Assembly: GCA_965250245.1 (NCBI GenBank)
Contig: OZ252296.1
Location: 3,968,001-4,032,000, forward strand
Reading direction: 5' to 3'
DNA length: 64,000 nucleotides
Origin: JABDIP01 sp965250245
Lineage (GTDB): Bacteria; Pseudomonadota; Alphaproteobacteria; DSM-16000; Inquilinaceae
The position numbers and the translations under genes were made by a program. Shown here in pieces: positions 10,870 through 19,477 of the stretch. The first letter of the stretch is position 1. Each line of letters begins with the position of its first letter. The notes under the pieces were generated by a model. It was not told the origin of the DNA and did no database searches. It was given only the letters and a program-made list of their open reading frames with translations.

Positions 10870-13767
10870 ATGCGGGTCCAAATCTTTCTTGCCACACTTC
10901 TAGCCCTGGTTCTGATCTCAAGCAGCGTCTCCGCCCGATCGCCCCTGCAGATCGATGGACTGGATTCCCATGCCGTGGTGATCCGCGACAGCGACGGCAT
11001 GGTGCACATCCTTGCCCGGACCGAGCACGATCTGGTGTTCCTGCAGGGCTGGGCGCATGCCCGGGATCGGCTCTATCAGATGGACGAGCAGCGCCGCACG
11101 GCAAGCGGCACCCTTGCGGAGCTTCTTGGGGCGGCAGCGCTACCCAGCGACGTGACCCTGCGCACCGCCGGTCTCCGCCGCGCGGCAGAGCGGTCGCTCG
11201 CTGTAATGTCGCCGGAAGGACTGGCGGCATTGGACGCCTATGCAGCCGGAGTGAATGCTTACGTCGCGACAAATCCGCTGCCAGCGCAGTATGTCGGCCT
11301 GGAAATCGCGACCTTCGAGCCCTGGACGCCGGTGGATAGCCTCGTCTTTGCCAAGGCGCTGGCTTTCCTGCTCTCGCTGGAGGCCAATCTCGAAGAGGAG
11401 CTGGCGCGGACTCTGGCCATTGCGGCCTATCAGGCGGAGTTCGGTCCAGCGGCCGGAGCCGCATTGTTCCTGGAGGACGTCAATCGCAGCGCCCCCTTCG
11501 ATCCGGCATCGACAGTCCCCGACGCTTCGATGTCCCCCGCTGCGCTCACCGCCAGCGCCACATCGGCATCACACGACAGATTGACGGTCTCCGCCGACGG
11601 CATCCGGCCAGAGACCTTGCGGATGGCACGCGAGTTTCTCGGCCGACTGGAAACCACCGCGTCGGCAAATGGCCTGGCCGGGCGCACGAGCGCGGCCCGT
11701 GGCACCAACGAATGGGCCGTCAGCGGCGCCTTTACCGAGTCCGGTCGGCCGTTGCTCGCCAATGATCCGCATCTGCCCTTCGGCATGCCGTCGATCTGGC
11801 ATCCGGTGCACCTGTTCGCGCCCTTCGCCGGTTTCGACGTGATCGGCGCCAGCCTGCCCGGAACGCCCTTCGTCATCCTCGGACACAATCGGCGCATCGC
11901 CTGGGGCGCCGCCAACCACCGCATGGACGACACCGACGTGTTCCAGGAATCGCTGGTGGTCAAGATGAATGACCCCATGTACCCGGCCGGCCTGGCTACG
12001 GTTCACGATGGAAACGAGGAGCCGGTCATCCCGCTTCCACAGGTGTACAGGGTCAACCGCAGAGACGGCGGCGATTTCGACACCATCGAGCCGGTGCCGC
12101 CCAGTGACACGATCCCGCCCTTCGTGCTGATCGTCCCCCGGCGCAACGAGGGTCCGATAATTCAGCCTCCAATCATCGATGCCGACGGTAAGAGCGGAAC
12201 CGCCATCAGCCTCATGTACACCGGCTTCAGCGGGACGCGCGAGCTCGACGCATTCCGCGCCTTCAACCTGGCCTGGAACCTGGAGGACTTCGTAGACGGG
12301 CTGCAGTTCTTCGATGTCGGCTCGCAGAACTGGGCCTATGCCGACACGTTCGGAAACATCGCCTATTTCACCAGTGCCGAGGTGCCGCTGCGTCGCGATC
12401 TGCAAAACGGCTTCATCCACGGTCTGCCGCCAGGTTTCATCCGCGACGGCAGCAGCAGCAATACCGACTGGCTTCCGCTGACCACCGCGCAAGTCGGTCA
12501 GGCGATCCCGTTCGAAATCCTGCCTTTCGACGAAATGCCGCAGATCGTGAACCCGCCGGCCGGCTTCTTCGTCAACGCCAACAACGATCCGAATGGCGAC
12601 ACCCTCGACAACAACCCGGTGAACCAGCTTCGTACCGATGGCAGCGGCGGCATCCGCTACATCTCCTGGAAGCAGCAGATGGGGTTGCGTGCCGGGCGCA
12701 TCACCCAGCTTTTGCGGGATCATCTGGCTCTGGGTCCGGTGACGGCGGAAGACATGCGCGAGATTCAGGCCGACGTCATTCCCAGCGACGTATTTCTCCT
12801 GAGACCGATCCTGGTCGCCGCATTCGATGCCGCCAATGCGACCGATGCGCATCCGATGCTGACCGCAATCGCCGGCGACCCGCGGATCGCGATGGCGGCA
12901 GAACGGTTCCGCGATTGGGACGGCTCAATGCGGACCGGGCTGCTGGAGGGCTTCGACGCCGCCGATGTCGACGGTGTGACGCTGCCTCCGACCCAGGACG
13001 AGATCGATGCCAGTATCGCGGCCACGCTCTACACCGTTTGGCGCAGCCGACTGATCGCCAATACGATCGATGCCACCCTCGGCATTCTGCCGAAGCCAAG
13101 CGACGAGCGGGCGCTGATCGGGCTCGGGCATCTTCTCCGGACCTTCCAGGCGAACCCCGATACCGGCGGCATCGGCGCCTCGGGGTTGAACTTTTTCGCC
13201 GTGCCCGGCGTCGGCGACCCTGAGACACGCCGGGACATCATCGTGCTGAGAAGCCTGGAACAGGCACTCGACCTGCTGGAGGACGACGCGTTCGCCAACG
13301 CATTCGGCAACTCGATGAACCAGGACGACTACCGCTGGGGCCGCCTCCACCGGGTTGTTCTTCCCAGCCTTCTCGGCGAGCCTTTCACGCGACCGACGCC
13401 GCTCGGCAACCCGCCGGGATTCGCCACCGATGGCGGCTACCGGACGATCGATCCCGGCAGCCTCGTTGCTCGTGTCCCAAACGCCGGCGCCCTAATCTAC
13501 TCCGACGGGGCGAGCCAGCGATTTGTGGCGGATTTCGGGGCCGGCCGCGGGAGAATTGCGGCCCGGTCGAGCCTTCCTGGCGGCGCCAGCGGTGATCTGT
13601 TTGGCAACCCGCTGTTCTACGACAACCTGCTCGGCCAGTGGTTGACCAACGATACCTATCCACTTCGACAGCGTCTGTCGGACGTGTTCCGGGACACGGT
13701 CGAGTTCCTGCCCGTCCGGCCGCCCCGCCTGGGAGATGGCGATGACGATGGAGACGATGACGACTGA
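10870..13767 (+). CDS. Penicillin acylase family protein, copy 2 (Thr at nucleophile)
   Basis: A 965-residue paralogue of the preceding gene, similar along its whole length, with its own signal peptide (about residues 1-22), the FLQGWAHARDRLYQMD segment, LLANDPHL and VILGHNRRIAWGAANH. At the predicted maturation site it reads RG-TNEWAVSG, so Thr 279 (codon ACC) replaces the usual Ser (AGC in copy 1). Thr is a legitimate nucleophile in other Ntn hydrolases but is unusual in this family. The C-terminus is again Asp-rich (DDDGDDDD). Codon use appears less GC-extreme than in copy 1. It is either a functionally divergent enzyme or one with impaired maturation. Confidence 0.86.
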   Translation: MRVQIFLATLLALVLISSSVSARSPLQIDGLDSHAVVIRDSDGMVHILARTEHDLVFLQGWAHARDRLYQMDEQRRTASGTLAELLGAAALPSDVTLRTAGLRRAAERSLAVMSPEGLAALDAYAAGVNAYVATNPLPAQYVGLEIATFEPWTPVDSLVFAKALAFLLSLEANLEEELARTLAIAAYQAEFGPAAGAALFLEDVNRSAPFDPASTVPDASMSPAALTASATSASHDRLTVSADGIRPETLRMAREFLGRLETTASANGLAGRTSAARGTNEWAVSGAFTESGRPLLANDPHLPFGMPSIWHPVHLFAPFAGFDVIGASLPGTPFVILGHNRRIAWGAANHRMDDTDVFQESLVVKMNDPMYPAGLATVHDGNEEPVIPLPQVYRVNRRDGGDFDTIEPVPPSDTIPPFVLIVPRRNEGPIIQPPIIDADGKSGTAISLMYTGFSGTRELDAFRAFNLAWNLEDFVDGLQFFDVGSQNWAYADTFGNIAYFTSAEVPLRRDLQNGFIHGLPPGFIRDGSSSNTDWLPLTTAQVGQAIPFEILPFDEMPQIVNPPAGFFVNANNDPNGDTLDNNPVNQLRTDGSGGIRYISWKQQMGLRAGRITQLLRDHLALGPVTAEDMREIQADVIPSDVFLLRPILVAAFDAANATDAHPMLTAIAGDPRIAMAAERFRDWDGSMRTGLLEGFDAADVDGVTLPPTQDEIDASIAATLYTVWRSRLIANTIDATLGILPKPSDERALIGLGHLLRTFQANPDTGGIGASGLNFFAVPGVGDPETRRDIIVLRSLEQALDLLEDDAFANAFGNSMNQDDYRWGRLHRVVLPSLLGEPFTRPTPLGNPPGFATDGGYRTIDPGSLVARVPNAGALIYSDGASQRFVADFGAGRGRIAARSSLPGGASGDLFGNPLFYDNLLGQWLTNDTYPLRQRLSDVFRDTVEFLPVRPPRLGDGDDDGDDDD

Positions 13768-13875
13768 CACCGGGCCGACCCGGACCGGTCACAGGCCTTG
13801 ACGGGTGCCGCTCGATCTCAAATTCTATTATAACGTGCTGGCCGGGGGACGGCGGAACGATGGGACGGATGCACC

Positions 13876-14205
13876 ATGGCGTGGCCACCGCAGGGATTGT
13901 TCGGGATCAAGGGGCCGGGCGCCGACCGGTCCACGCGGCATACTCTGCTGTTCCTCCTGCTGATCGCCAACGGCGTCGCCTTGCTCTACGCCTATGACCG
14001 CATCGTGGCGACGTCCGGCATCGACGTGGAGCGGGTGCCGCCGGACTTCGCCTTCTATGGTTTGCTCGCCTTGTCGGTCGTCTTTTCGGTCGTCAGCTAC
14101 TTCCTTCCAAGCTATCCGGACATCCAGACCCGCGTGGGTGCCCGGGTCGTCTGCTCGGCGCTTCCGATCGGCGGCGTCTGCCTGCTGATCGGCGCGGTGA
14201 GCTGA
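13876..14205 (+). CDS. Small hypothetical membrane protein
   Basis: A 109-residue protein with three predicted transmembrane stretches (about residues 22-42, 55-75 and 90-108) and a short basic N-terminus. No family was recognised. Composition and frame usage are coding-like, with a hydrophobic pattern and few arginine/proline shadow features. GGGACGG precedes the ATG. It follows the acylase pair on the same strand after about 110 bp, and whether it belongs with it is not clear. Confidence 0.55.
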   Translation: MAWPPQGLFGIKGPGADRSTRHTLLFLLLIANGVALLYAYDRIVATSGIDVERVPPDFAFYGLLALSVVFSVVSYFLPSYPDIQTRVGARVVCSALPIGGVCLLIGAVS

Positions 14206-14329
14206 CGCCGTCACCGGCACCGCGCGGCGGATCGGACCGCACCAATCGAAATCTTGGAAGCCGCGCCGGGAACCGTTACCGTCGCGCTATCCTCGCCATC
14301 CACCCATCAGTCCATCCAGGGAGCAGACC

Positions 14330-14797
14330 ATGGCCGGCACCATCGAGCAGCGGTTGATCGATCACGATATCGAATTGCCCGAAGCGGCGACCCCCGTCGC
14401 CAACTACGTGCCGGCGGTGCAGTCCGGAAGCATGCTCTACATCTCCGGCCAGGTGCCGCTGTGGAACGGCCAGCGCCGCCATATCGGCAAGCTGGGTTCG
14501 GACTGCGCGGTGGAGGACGGCCAACTGGCGGCCAGGCTCTGCGCCCTGAACATCGTCTCCCAGGCGAAGGCGGCGCTGGGCGATCTGGACCGGGTGGCCC
14601 GGGTGGTCAAGCTGGTCGGGTTCGTCAACTCCGCGCCGGACTTCACCGATCAGCCGGCAGTGATCAACGGCGCGTCGGACCTGATGGTCGAGGTGTTCGG
14701 TGACAAGGGACGCCATGCCCGGTCCGCGGTCGGCGTGGCGGCGCTGCCGCTGGGCGTATCGGTCGAAGTCGAAGCGATCCTGGAGGTCGCCGGCTGA
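14330..14797 (+). CDS. RidA/YjgF-family protein
   Basis: A 155-residue member of the RidA (YjgF/YER057c/UK114) superfamily, whose founding members are enamine/imine deaminases that detoxify reactive 2-aminoacrylate from PLP enzymes. The length and the VPAVQSGSMLYISGQVPLWNG start are of the longer YjgF-like subfamily. The C-terminal segment RSAVGVAALPLGVSVEVEA carries the conserved Arg (in RSAVGV) that binds the substrate carboxylate in RidA. It precedes an agmatinase-family gene on the same strand by 100 bp, so a role in nitrogen-compound catabolism is plausible. Confidence 0.88.
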   Translation: MAGTIEQRLIDHDIELPEAATPVANYVPAVQSGSMLYISGQVPLWNGQRRHIGKLGSDCAVEDGQLAARLCALNIVSQAKAALGDLDRVARVVKLVGFVNSAPDFTDQPAVINGASDLMVEVFGDKGRHARSAVGVAALPLGVSVEVEAILEVAG

Positions 14798-14897
14798 CGC
14801 GATAGGCCCGGTTCAGATCGCGGTCGGCGCGGCCCGATCGGCCGGCCCCGGGCGGCCCGCCGACCGCGCCGACTTCCCAAGCAGGCAAGGCGTCTCG

Positions 14898-15857
14898 ATG
14901 TCCGACTATCCCGATTTCGCCGATCCGATCAAACGCCCGCGCTATCTGGGCGTCCCGACCTTCATGCGGGCGCCCTATCGCGAAGATCTGTCGGAGGTCG
15001 ATATCGGCCTGATCGGCATCCCGTTCGACGGCGGCGTCACCAACCGACCGGGTGCGCGCCACGGCCCGCGCGAGATCCGCAACCAGTCGAGCCTGATGCG
15101 GCGGATCAACCAGGCCACCGGCATCGACCCCTACGCCCTCTGCCGCATCGCCGATATCGGGGATGCGTGGCCGGAGAAGCCGTACGAGCTGACCGGCGCG
15201 CTGGAAGAGATCGCCGGCTTCTACGAACGGGTGCATGCCGCGGACGTGGTGCCGGTGTCCGCAGGCGGCGACCATTCCACCAGCCTCGCCGTGCTGCGCG
15301 GCATCGCCCGCGACCGGCCCGTCGGCATGATCCAGTTCGATGCCCATTGCGATACCGGCGATGACTATCTGGGCTCCCGGTTCCATCACGGCGCGCCGTT
15401 CCGCCGGGCCGTCGACGAGGGATTGCTGGATCCCAAGCGCACGGTCCAGATCGGCATTCGCGGCACCGTCAACGACCGCGACATCTGGAAGTTCAGCCAC
15501 GAGTCCGGCATGCGCGTCGTCTACATGGAGGAGTTCTACGAGCGCGGGCCGGTCGCCGTCATCGACGAGGCGCGGGCGATCCTCGGGGACGGCCCGACCT
15601 ATATCAGCTTCGATGTCGACGGTCTCGACCCGGCCTTCGCGCCGGGCACCGGCACGCCGGAGTGCGGCGGATTCTCGGTCCTGGAGGCCATGATCATGCT
15701 GCGCCGGCTGCAGGGGTTGAACCTTGTCGGCGGAGACGTCGTGGAGGTCTCGCCGCCCTTCGATCCGTCCGGCAATACCGCCATGGTCGGCGCGACGCTG
15801 ATGTACGAGATCCTGTGCATCGTGGCCGACGCGGTCGCCGGCCGGCGCACCGGCTAG
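14898..15857 (+). CDS. speB: Agmatinase-family ureohydrolase
   Basis: A 319-residue binuclear manganese ureohydrolase that releases urea from agmatine or a related guanidino compound. The three metal-binding motifs are complete: GGDHS at about residue 122, DAHCD at about 147, and SFDVDGLDP at about 236. The N-terminal IPFDGGVTNRPGARHGP is typical of agmatinase, guanidinobutyrase and guanidinopropionase, which cannot be told apart by eye. The ATG at 14898 was chosen because the family start (short polar N-terminus) fits; the frame is open further upstream. It follows a RidA-family gene, consistent with catabolism of arginine derivatives. Confidence 0.88.
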   Translation: MSDYPDFADPIKRPRYLGVPTFMRAPYREDLSEVDIGLIGIPFDGGVTNRPGARHGPREIRNQSSLMRRINQATGIDPYALCRIADIGDAWPEKPYELTGALEEIAGFYERVHAADVVPVSAGGDHSTSLAVLRGIARDRPVGMIQFDAHCDTGDDYLGSRFHHGAPFRRAVDEGLLDPKRTVQIGIRGTVNDRDIWKFSHESGMRVVYMEEFYERGPVAVIDEARAILGDGPTYISFDVDGLDPAFAPGTGTPECGGFSVLEAMIMLRRLQGLNLVGGDVVEVSPPFDPSGNTAMVGATLMYEILCIVADAVAGRRTG

Positions 15858-15929
15858 CGGACCTGCACTCCGAGCGTATCCTTTTCCGGAGCGCGCCCGT
15901 CGAGCCGTAACGCGCCGGGCCGTCCGATC

Positions 15930-15944
15930 ATCCAATCATTGGAT
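15930..15944. promoter_or_regulatory. Palindrome ATCCAATCATTGGAT
   Basis: A perfect 15-bp inverted repeat around a central C, about 160 bp upstream of the sulfotransferase gene in a 249-bp intergenic region. It has the size and form of an operator for a dimeric regulator. No regulator gene is adjacent. Confidence 0.35.
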
Positions 15945-16106
15945 TGAGCACGGATAGCATATGCGCTGCCCGCATGGGCGGGCGGAAATGCGGCCGTTCA
16001 CGCGAAGATAACCGAATTGCGACTGGCCGCCGGCGGATTAATCGCCAGTTTGTTGTGTGGGCGTCACCGCCAGGCAAGGCGGACAACAGGGTTGGGTTCG
16101 GATCAG

Positions 16107-17210
16107 ATGGACGGCATTCGTCTCACACATCCGTTGTGCGGCAGTGACGCCTCGACGCTTGTGCGCGTGTTGCGCCGGGCGGGCCCGATCCGGGCCGGCC
16201 GGCTGCCGCAGGTGACGATCGCAATCCTGGCCGCACTCGGTCGGGCGCCGTTCACGCTGCTGGAACGCGCCTTTGTCGGCCTGAACGGCGCCCGCGCGCC
16301 GCTGGCCGAGCCGCCGGTGTTCATCGTCGGCCACTGGCGCAGCGGCACCACCCATCTCTACAATTTGCTGAGCCAGGGCTCGAGATTCGGCTACGTCTCG
16401 CCCTTCGCGACGGCGCTGCCCTGGGACTTCCTGTTGCTGGGCCGCATGCTGGAACCGCTGCTGGCCCGCGCCCTGCCCTCCGGCCGCTATATCGACAACA
16501 TGGCGGTGGATCCGGACTCTCCCCAGGAGGACGAGATCGCGCTGGCCAACATGACGCCGCTGTCCTTCTACCACGGCCTCTATTTCCCCGGCCGCTTCGA
16601 GGAGGTGTTCGATTCCGGCGTCTTCTTCGACGGCTGCAGCGCGGCGGAGGTGGAGGACTGGCAGCGCACGCTGCACTACTTCTACCGCAAGCTCTCCCTG
16701 CGCCAGGGCGGCCGCCGGCTGCTGATCAAGAACCCGGTCTACACCGCCCGGGTTGGCCTGCTGGCGCAGGCGTTTCCCGGCGCCAAGTTCATCCACATCC
16801 ACCGGAGCCCGTACAAAGTCTTCGGCTCCATGCAGAACTTCTACCGGGCCCTGTTCGCCCAGTTCGCATTGCAGCCCTACGACCATGTGCCGGTCGACGA
16901 GATCATCTTCCGCACCTATGGGCGGATGATGGACGCGCTGGTGCGCGACAGCGCAGCGCTGCCGCCGGAACAGTTCGCGGAGGTGCGGTTCGAGGATCTG
17001 CAGCGTCAGCCGATGGAGGTGCTCGAGCGCATCCATGGGCAGCTCCAACTCGACGGCTTCGGCGATGCGGCGCCGGACTATGCGACCTATCTCGACTCGG
17101 TGCGCGGCTACAAGAAGGGCACCCACAGGATCTCCGAGGACCTTCAGGCGCGGATCGCCGATCGCTGGCAACCCTATATCGAGCGATGGGGCTACAACGT
17201 ACCGGCATGA
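16107..17210 (+). CDS. Sulfotransferase family protein
   Basis: A 367-residue cytosolic PAPS-dependent sulfotransferase. The 5'-phosphosulfate loop reads VGHWRSGTTHL (about residues 73-83), and the 3'-phosphate-binding segment is HRSPYKVFGSM (about residue 232). The ATG at 16107 (MDGIRLTHPL) was preferred to an upstream in-frame start that would add a low-complexity arginine-rich leader. Its stop overlaps the start of the next gene (ATGA), so it heads a probable three-gene operon with a paraoxonase-like lactonase and an SDR. The acceptor is unknown. Confidence 0.87.
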   Translation: MDGIRLTHPLCGSDASTLVRVLRRAGPIRAGRLPQVTIAILAALGRAPFTLLERAFVGLNGARAPLAEPPVFIVGHWRSGTTHLYNLLSQGSRFGYVSPFATALPWDFLLLGRMLEPLLARALPSGRYIDNMAVDPDSPQEDEIALANMTPLSFYHGLYFPGRFEEVFDSGVFFDGCSAAEVEDWQRTLHYFYRKLSLRQGGRRLLIKNPVYTARVGLLAQAFPGAKFIHIHRSPYKVFGSMQNFYRALFAQFALQPYDHVPVDEIIFRTYGRMMDALVRDSAALPPEQFAEVRFEDLQRQPMEVLERIHGQLQLDGFGDAAPDYATYLDSVRGYKKGTHRISEDLQARIADRWQPYIERWGYNVPA

Positions 17211-18340
17211 GCGTGCCGCCATTGGGGCGGTTCGGGCTGCTTGCGGCGGCCCTGTGGCTGGCGGCCGCGCCGGCGCAGTCAATGGCGTCGGACTGTCGGC
17301 CCATCACGCTGCGGGTGGCCGGCACCGGCGAACCGGTGGTCGGCGCCGAGGACATCGCGATCGATCCGACCAGCGCGACGGCCTTCGTCGCCGCCTATGA
17401 CCGGCGACAGGTCGACGCCGAACGCAAGAACGGGGCGGTCGCCACCACCGGGGGCATCTACGCCCTGTCCCTGGCGGACATCGCTACCGGGGACACGGCG
17501 ATCGTCGCCGACATCACCGCAGACCTGCGCCAGCGGCGGGACTTCCGGCCGCACGGCATCGACCTCTACCGCGACGACGCCGGGCAGGCCACGCTGTTCG
17601 CCATCAACCGGGCTTTCATCAATGGCGATGACGGGCCGGAGCCGGACATCGCCGTCGAGGTCTTCGACCTTACCGCCGACGGCCTGACCCATCGCGGCTA
17701 TGCCGGCACGCTCCGCGACGCCGAGCTCTGCAGCCCGAATGACATCGCGGCCACGGCGCACGACAGCTTCTTCGTGACCAACGATCACGGCGCCTGCGCC
17801 GGACTCGGACGCATGATCGAGGACGCCGTGGCGCTCGATCGCGCCTATGTCCTCCACTATGACGGGACCGGATTCCATCGGGTGGCCGAGGGGATCGGCT
17901 TCGCAAACGGCATCGCCATCCGCCCCGGCGGCGATCGCTCCGGCGCCCGCTTGTATGTGGCCGCCACCCGCGACCGGTCGCTGGAGGTCTTCGACCTGTC
18001 AGCGGACGACGGTCCGGCCAGGGCCGTTCCGGTATCGCGCATCGCGCTGACGGCGGCGCCCGACAATCTCACCTGGGGCCCCGACGGTGCGCTGTATGTG
18101 GGAGCGCATCCCAATCTGCTGTCCTACGCGGCGTTTCGCGGAGGCTGGCTCGGCCGCGACACCGCCCCTTCGCGGGCGCTGCGCATCGATCCGGATGCTG
18201 CGTCGGCCACCGAGATCTATGCCGATGACGGAGGTCAGCTTTCCGGCGCGACGGTCGCGGCGGTGTACGGCGATACCCTGCTGCTGGGATCGGCCTATGA
18301 CGACCATCTGGTCGCCTGCCGCCTGGAGCCCGGCTCATGA
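17207..18340 (+). CDS. SMP-30/paraoxonase-like beta-propeller, exported
   Basis: A 377-residue protein with a signal peptide (about residues 1-28) and the blades of a six-bladed propeller of the arylesterase/SMP-30/gluconolactonase type. Segments such as AEDIAIDPTSATAFVAAYD, RPHGIDLY, CSPNDIAATAHDSFFVTNDH and FANGIAIRPGG correspond to the calcium-coordinating Asn/Asp residues of PON1-like enzymes. Likely a lactonase or arylesterase in the periplasm. It is translationally coupled on both sides: ATGA overlap with the sulfotransferase and with the following SDR. Confidence 0.8.
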   Translation: MSVPPLGRFGLLAAALWLAAAPAQSMASDCRPITLRVAGTGEPVVGAEDIAIDPTSATAFVAAYDRRQVDAERKNGAVATTGGIYALSLADIATGDTAIVADITADLRQRRDFRPHGIDLYRDDAGQATLFAINRAFINGDDGPEPDIAVEVFDLTADGLTHRGYAGTLRDAELCSPNDIAATAHDSFFVTNDHGACAGLGRMIEDAVALDRAYVLHYDGTGFHRVAEGIGFANGIAIRPGGDRSGARLYVAATRDRSLEVFDLSADDGPARAVPVSRIALTAAPDNLTWGPDGALYVGAHPNLLSYAAFRGGWLGRDTAPSRALRIDPDAASATEIYADDGGQLSGATVAAVYGDTLLLGSAYDDHLVACRLEPGS

Positions 18341-19386
18341 GCGCGACACCGGCCCTGGTCACCGGCGGCGCCGGTTTCATCGGTCGCCACCTGGTCCGTC
18401 AGCTTGCGGCGGCCGGACGGCCGGTGCGCGTCCTGGACCCGGAGCTCAACGGGACGGTCTTCGGCCCAGGCGTCGAGGCCGTCGCCGGTTCGGTGCTGGA
18501 CCGCGAGACGGTGGCGCGAATCATGGCCGGCGTGAGCGACGTCTTCCATCTCGCCGCCAACACGCATCTTTGGCTTCCCGACAAATCCTCGTTCATCGCC
18601 GTCAACAGCGAAGGCACCCGCGTGGTGCTGGACGAGGCGGCCCGCGCGGGCGTCGGCCGGATCGTCGTCACCTCCACCGAGGTCATCCTGAGAGGGTGGC
18701 GGGACGCCAGCGCGACGCCGGTCAGCGAGGCGGAGCCGACGCCGCGCCTGGAAGACATGTCCGGCGCCTATTGCCGGTCGAAGTACCTCGCCGACCAGAT
18801 GGCCCGCGAGGCCGCCCGCGACGGGCTGCCGGTCGTCAGCGTCTATCCCACGGTTCCCGTCGGGCCGGGGGACAGCAACCTGACCGCCCCGACACAGATG
18901 ATCGTGGACCTGATCCAGGGCCGGCTGCCCGGCTATCTGGACGGCATGATCAACTTCGTACCGGTGGAAGACGTCGCAAGCGGGCACATTCTGGCGGCGG
19001 AGAAAGGCCGGCCGGGCGACCGCTTCATCCTTGGCGGCGAGGACATGCGGGTCCGCCAATTGATGGCGCTGGTGGCGGACATCGCCGGATGCGCGGCGCC
19101 GACGCTGCGGGTCCCGTACTGGGCCGCGCTGGCCAGCGCGGCGACGATGGAGCTGGTCGCCGACACCGTGACGCACCGTCCGCCGATGGCCCCGGTCGCC
19201 GGCGTCCGGCTCGCCAAGCACGATCGTCCGATCGACAGCACCAGGGCCAGGACGGTGCTTGGGTGGCAGCCGGGTCCGGTCGCCGATGCGGTGGAACGGG
19301 CGGTCGACTGGCTGTATCGCCATGGCCTGATCTCGACGCTCGGTGCCTCCGTCGACCCGAGTCGGGCTGTCAGCCCGGAGCGCTGA
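18337..19386 (+). CDS. Extended SDR, NAD-dependent epimerase/dehydratase family
   Basis: A 349-residue extended short-chain dehydrogenase. The nucleotide-binding motif TGGAGFIG is at about residues 9-16, and the catalytic pair is YCRSK at about residue 146. The sequence resembles dihydroflavonol-4-reductase/HpnA-like and 3-beta-hydroxysteroid-dehydrogenase-like members rather than sugar-nucleotide epimerases. It overlaps the previous gene by ATGA and ends 91 bp before the DUF482 acyltransferase. With a sulfotransferase and lactonase-like partner it may modify a lipid or secondary metabolite. Confidence 0.82.
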   Translation: MSATPALVTGGAGFIGRHLVRQLAAAGRPVRVLDPELNGTVFGPGVEAVAGSVLDRETVARIMAGVSDVFHLAANTHLWLPDKSSFIAVNSEGTRVVLDEAARAGVGRIVVTSTEVILRGWRDASATPVSEAEPTPRLEDMSGAYCRSKYLADQMAREAARDGLPVVSVYPTVPVGPGDSNLTAPTQMIVDLIQGRLPGYLDGMINFVPVEDVASGHILAAEKGRPGDRFILGGEDMRVRQLMALVADIAGCAAPTLRVPYWAALASAATMELVADTVTHRPPMAPVAGVRLAKHDRPIDSTRARTVLGWQPGPVADAVERAVDWLYRHGLISTLGASVDPSRAVSPER

Positions 19387-19477
19387 GCCGCCGGGCGCAA
19401 TTGTCCGGCATGACGCCTTGTCTTCGCCGTGTGGCGGACCCAGACTCCTTGCGACCATTCGACCATCGGAGCGGCTT

